Shown piece by piece: positions 6,472 to 6,981 of a DNA stretch of 6,981 nt; position 1 is the first letter of the stretch, and each line of letters begins with the position of its first letter. Origin of the DNA: Rhodoferax sp. (GTDB taxonomy: Bacteria > Pseudomonadota > Gammaproteobacteria > Burkholderiales > Burkholderiaceae_C); the NCBI GenBank assembly GCA_020048795.1, contig JAIFMA010000111.1:1-6981 (forward strand). Direction: 5' to 3'. The translations under genes and the position numbers were made by a program. The notes under the pieces were generated by a model that was given only the letters and a program-made list of their open reading frames with translations, ran no database searches and was not told the origin of the DNA.

Positions 6472-6981
6472 TCAACCGGCATCAGCCGGGTGCAGCAGAT
6501 GCATCAAACTGCCGCCCTGCATCAGCACGGTTGTCTTGAGTTCTTCGGCCACCTGCTGACCCAATGCTGCGGCACCCGCCAAATCGATGACCTGCGCCTG
6601 CTGCGACACCCGCACCAGCGGCAGCCTGGCTGACACATCGCCCCAGGCGGCTTGCAGCACCAGCAGTCGGCATCGAGCAACTGCCACCCATGACACGGCT
6701 GACGGCACGCTCCGCCGCAATACGCAACCAAGTCTCATGGTGAATTAAGGGTGCCAGCGCCTGGGTCACCTCAACCTGGTCGGTGCGCACCTCGATACCC
6801 AAGGCACCCTGACCGGCAGCCGGCAGCATCACGTCGGGCTCAAACACAGCCCGAATCCGCGCCTCAAGCCTGAGCCGCTTGAGACCGGCCGCCGCCAGCA
6901 CAATCGCATCGTACAAACCCTCATCGAGCTTGCGAAGTCGGGTATCCAGATTGCCACGCAGGGGTTCAATTTTCAGATCAG
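6472..6981 (-). pseudogene. hemC: Porphobilinogen deaminase (hydroxymethylbilane synthase), 3' part, with apparent frameshifting deletion
   Basis: The enzyme joins four porphobilinogens into hydroxymethylbilane on a covalent dipyrromethane cofactor. The gene enters from the right edge; the frame from 6979 reads DLKIEPLRGNLDTRLRKLDE, then LYDAIVLAAAGLKRL, VMLPAAGQGALGIEVR, HHETWLRIAAERAVSR and GGSCSMP, all close to E. coli HemC. The Cys (nt 6679-6677) is the cofactor attachment residue. Right after SMP (6668) this frame turns to non-HemC, Gly/Ala-rich sequence and stops at 6482. The expected C-terminal domain resumes in another frame at 6666 as LLVLQAAWGD and runs 64 residues to TGA 6474-6472, ending LLHPADAG. 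Compared with E. coli, about ten residues between the two parts are missing, consistent with a deletion of 3n+2 bases (about 29-35). The unrepaired product would be 6482-6981, with a scrambled last 61 residues. Identity is sure; whether the break is real or a sequence/assembly error cannot be told here. Confidence 0.85.

Noticed and set aside
6472..6738. An independent small gene starting at ATG 6738 in the last hemC frame
   Set aside because: Its first ~24 residues are hemC bases read out of frame, and the rest is simply the displaced C-terminal domain of HemC. No ribosome binding site suggests a separate start.
1..6981. A new defence, mobile or biosynthetic system
   Set aside because: All sizeable coding regions belong to known housekeeping or signalling families in a typical arrangement; no integrase, transposase, terminal repeats, tRNA-linked insertion or compositional break was seen.

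Overview
The window looks like ordinary chromosome from a GC-rich betaproteobacterium, most likely Burkholderiales and probably Comamonadaceae-like (Rhodoferax/Polaromonas type). That placement is inferred from the hemC-hemD-hemX-hemY order, the style of the RNase E C-terminal tail, and protein sequences recalled from that group; no search was run.

Layout: positions 2-2050 (+) carry most of rne (RNase E), cut at its 5' end by the window edge. What remains is the end of the catalytic core (metal-binding Asp region, Zn-link) and the whole disordered C-terminal scaffold. A perfect 13-bp hairpin with flanking A and T runs (2072-2100) sits between rne and the convergent gene on its right, and can terminate both. 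On the minus strand, 2101-3177 encodes a GGDEF-domain protein whose active site looks degenerate although its RxxD inhibitory site is intact. A short gap of about 84 bp separates it from a tightly packed minus-strand heme cluster. In transcription order this is hemC (3' part, from the right window edge), hemD, hemX and hemY.

How the genes work together: HemC polymerises porphobilinogen to hydroxymethylbilane and HemD closes it to uroporphyrinogen III. HemX and HemY are membrane-anchored accessory proteins that travel with these genes in proteobacteria and whose biochemistry is not settled. hemD/hemX overlap by 4 nt and hemX/hemY are 1 nt apart, so they are very probably co-transcribed and translationally coupled. 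The GGDEF gene lies downstream in the same direction with no clear terminator before it, so it may receive read-through as well as having its own weak candidate promoter.

The two points most worth a second look are (1) hemC, where the reading frame breaks immediately after the dipyrromethane-cofactor cysteine loop, with about ten residues apparently missing and the C-terminal domain continuing in another frame; and (2) the GGDEF protein, which has lost several catalytic residues while keeping the I-site. I saw no mobile element, CRISPR array, RNA gene or evidently new multi-gene system.
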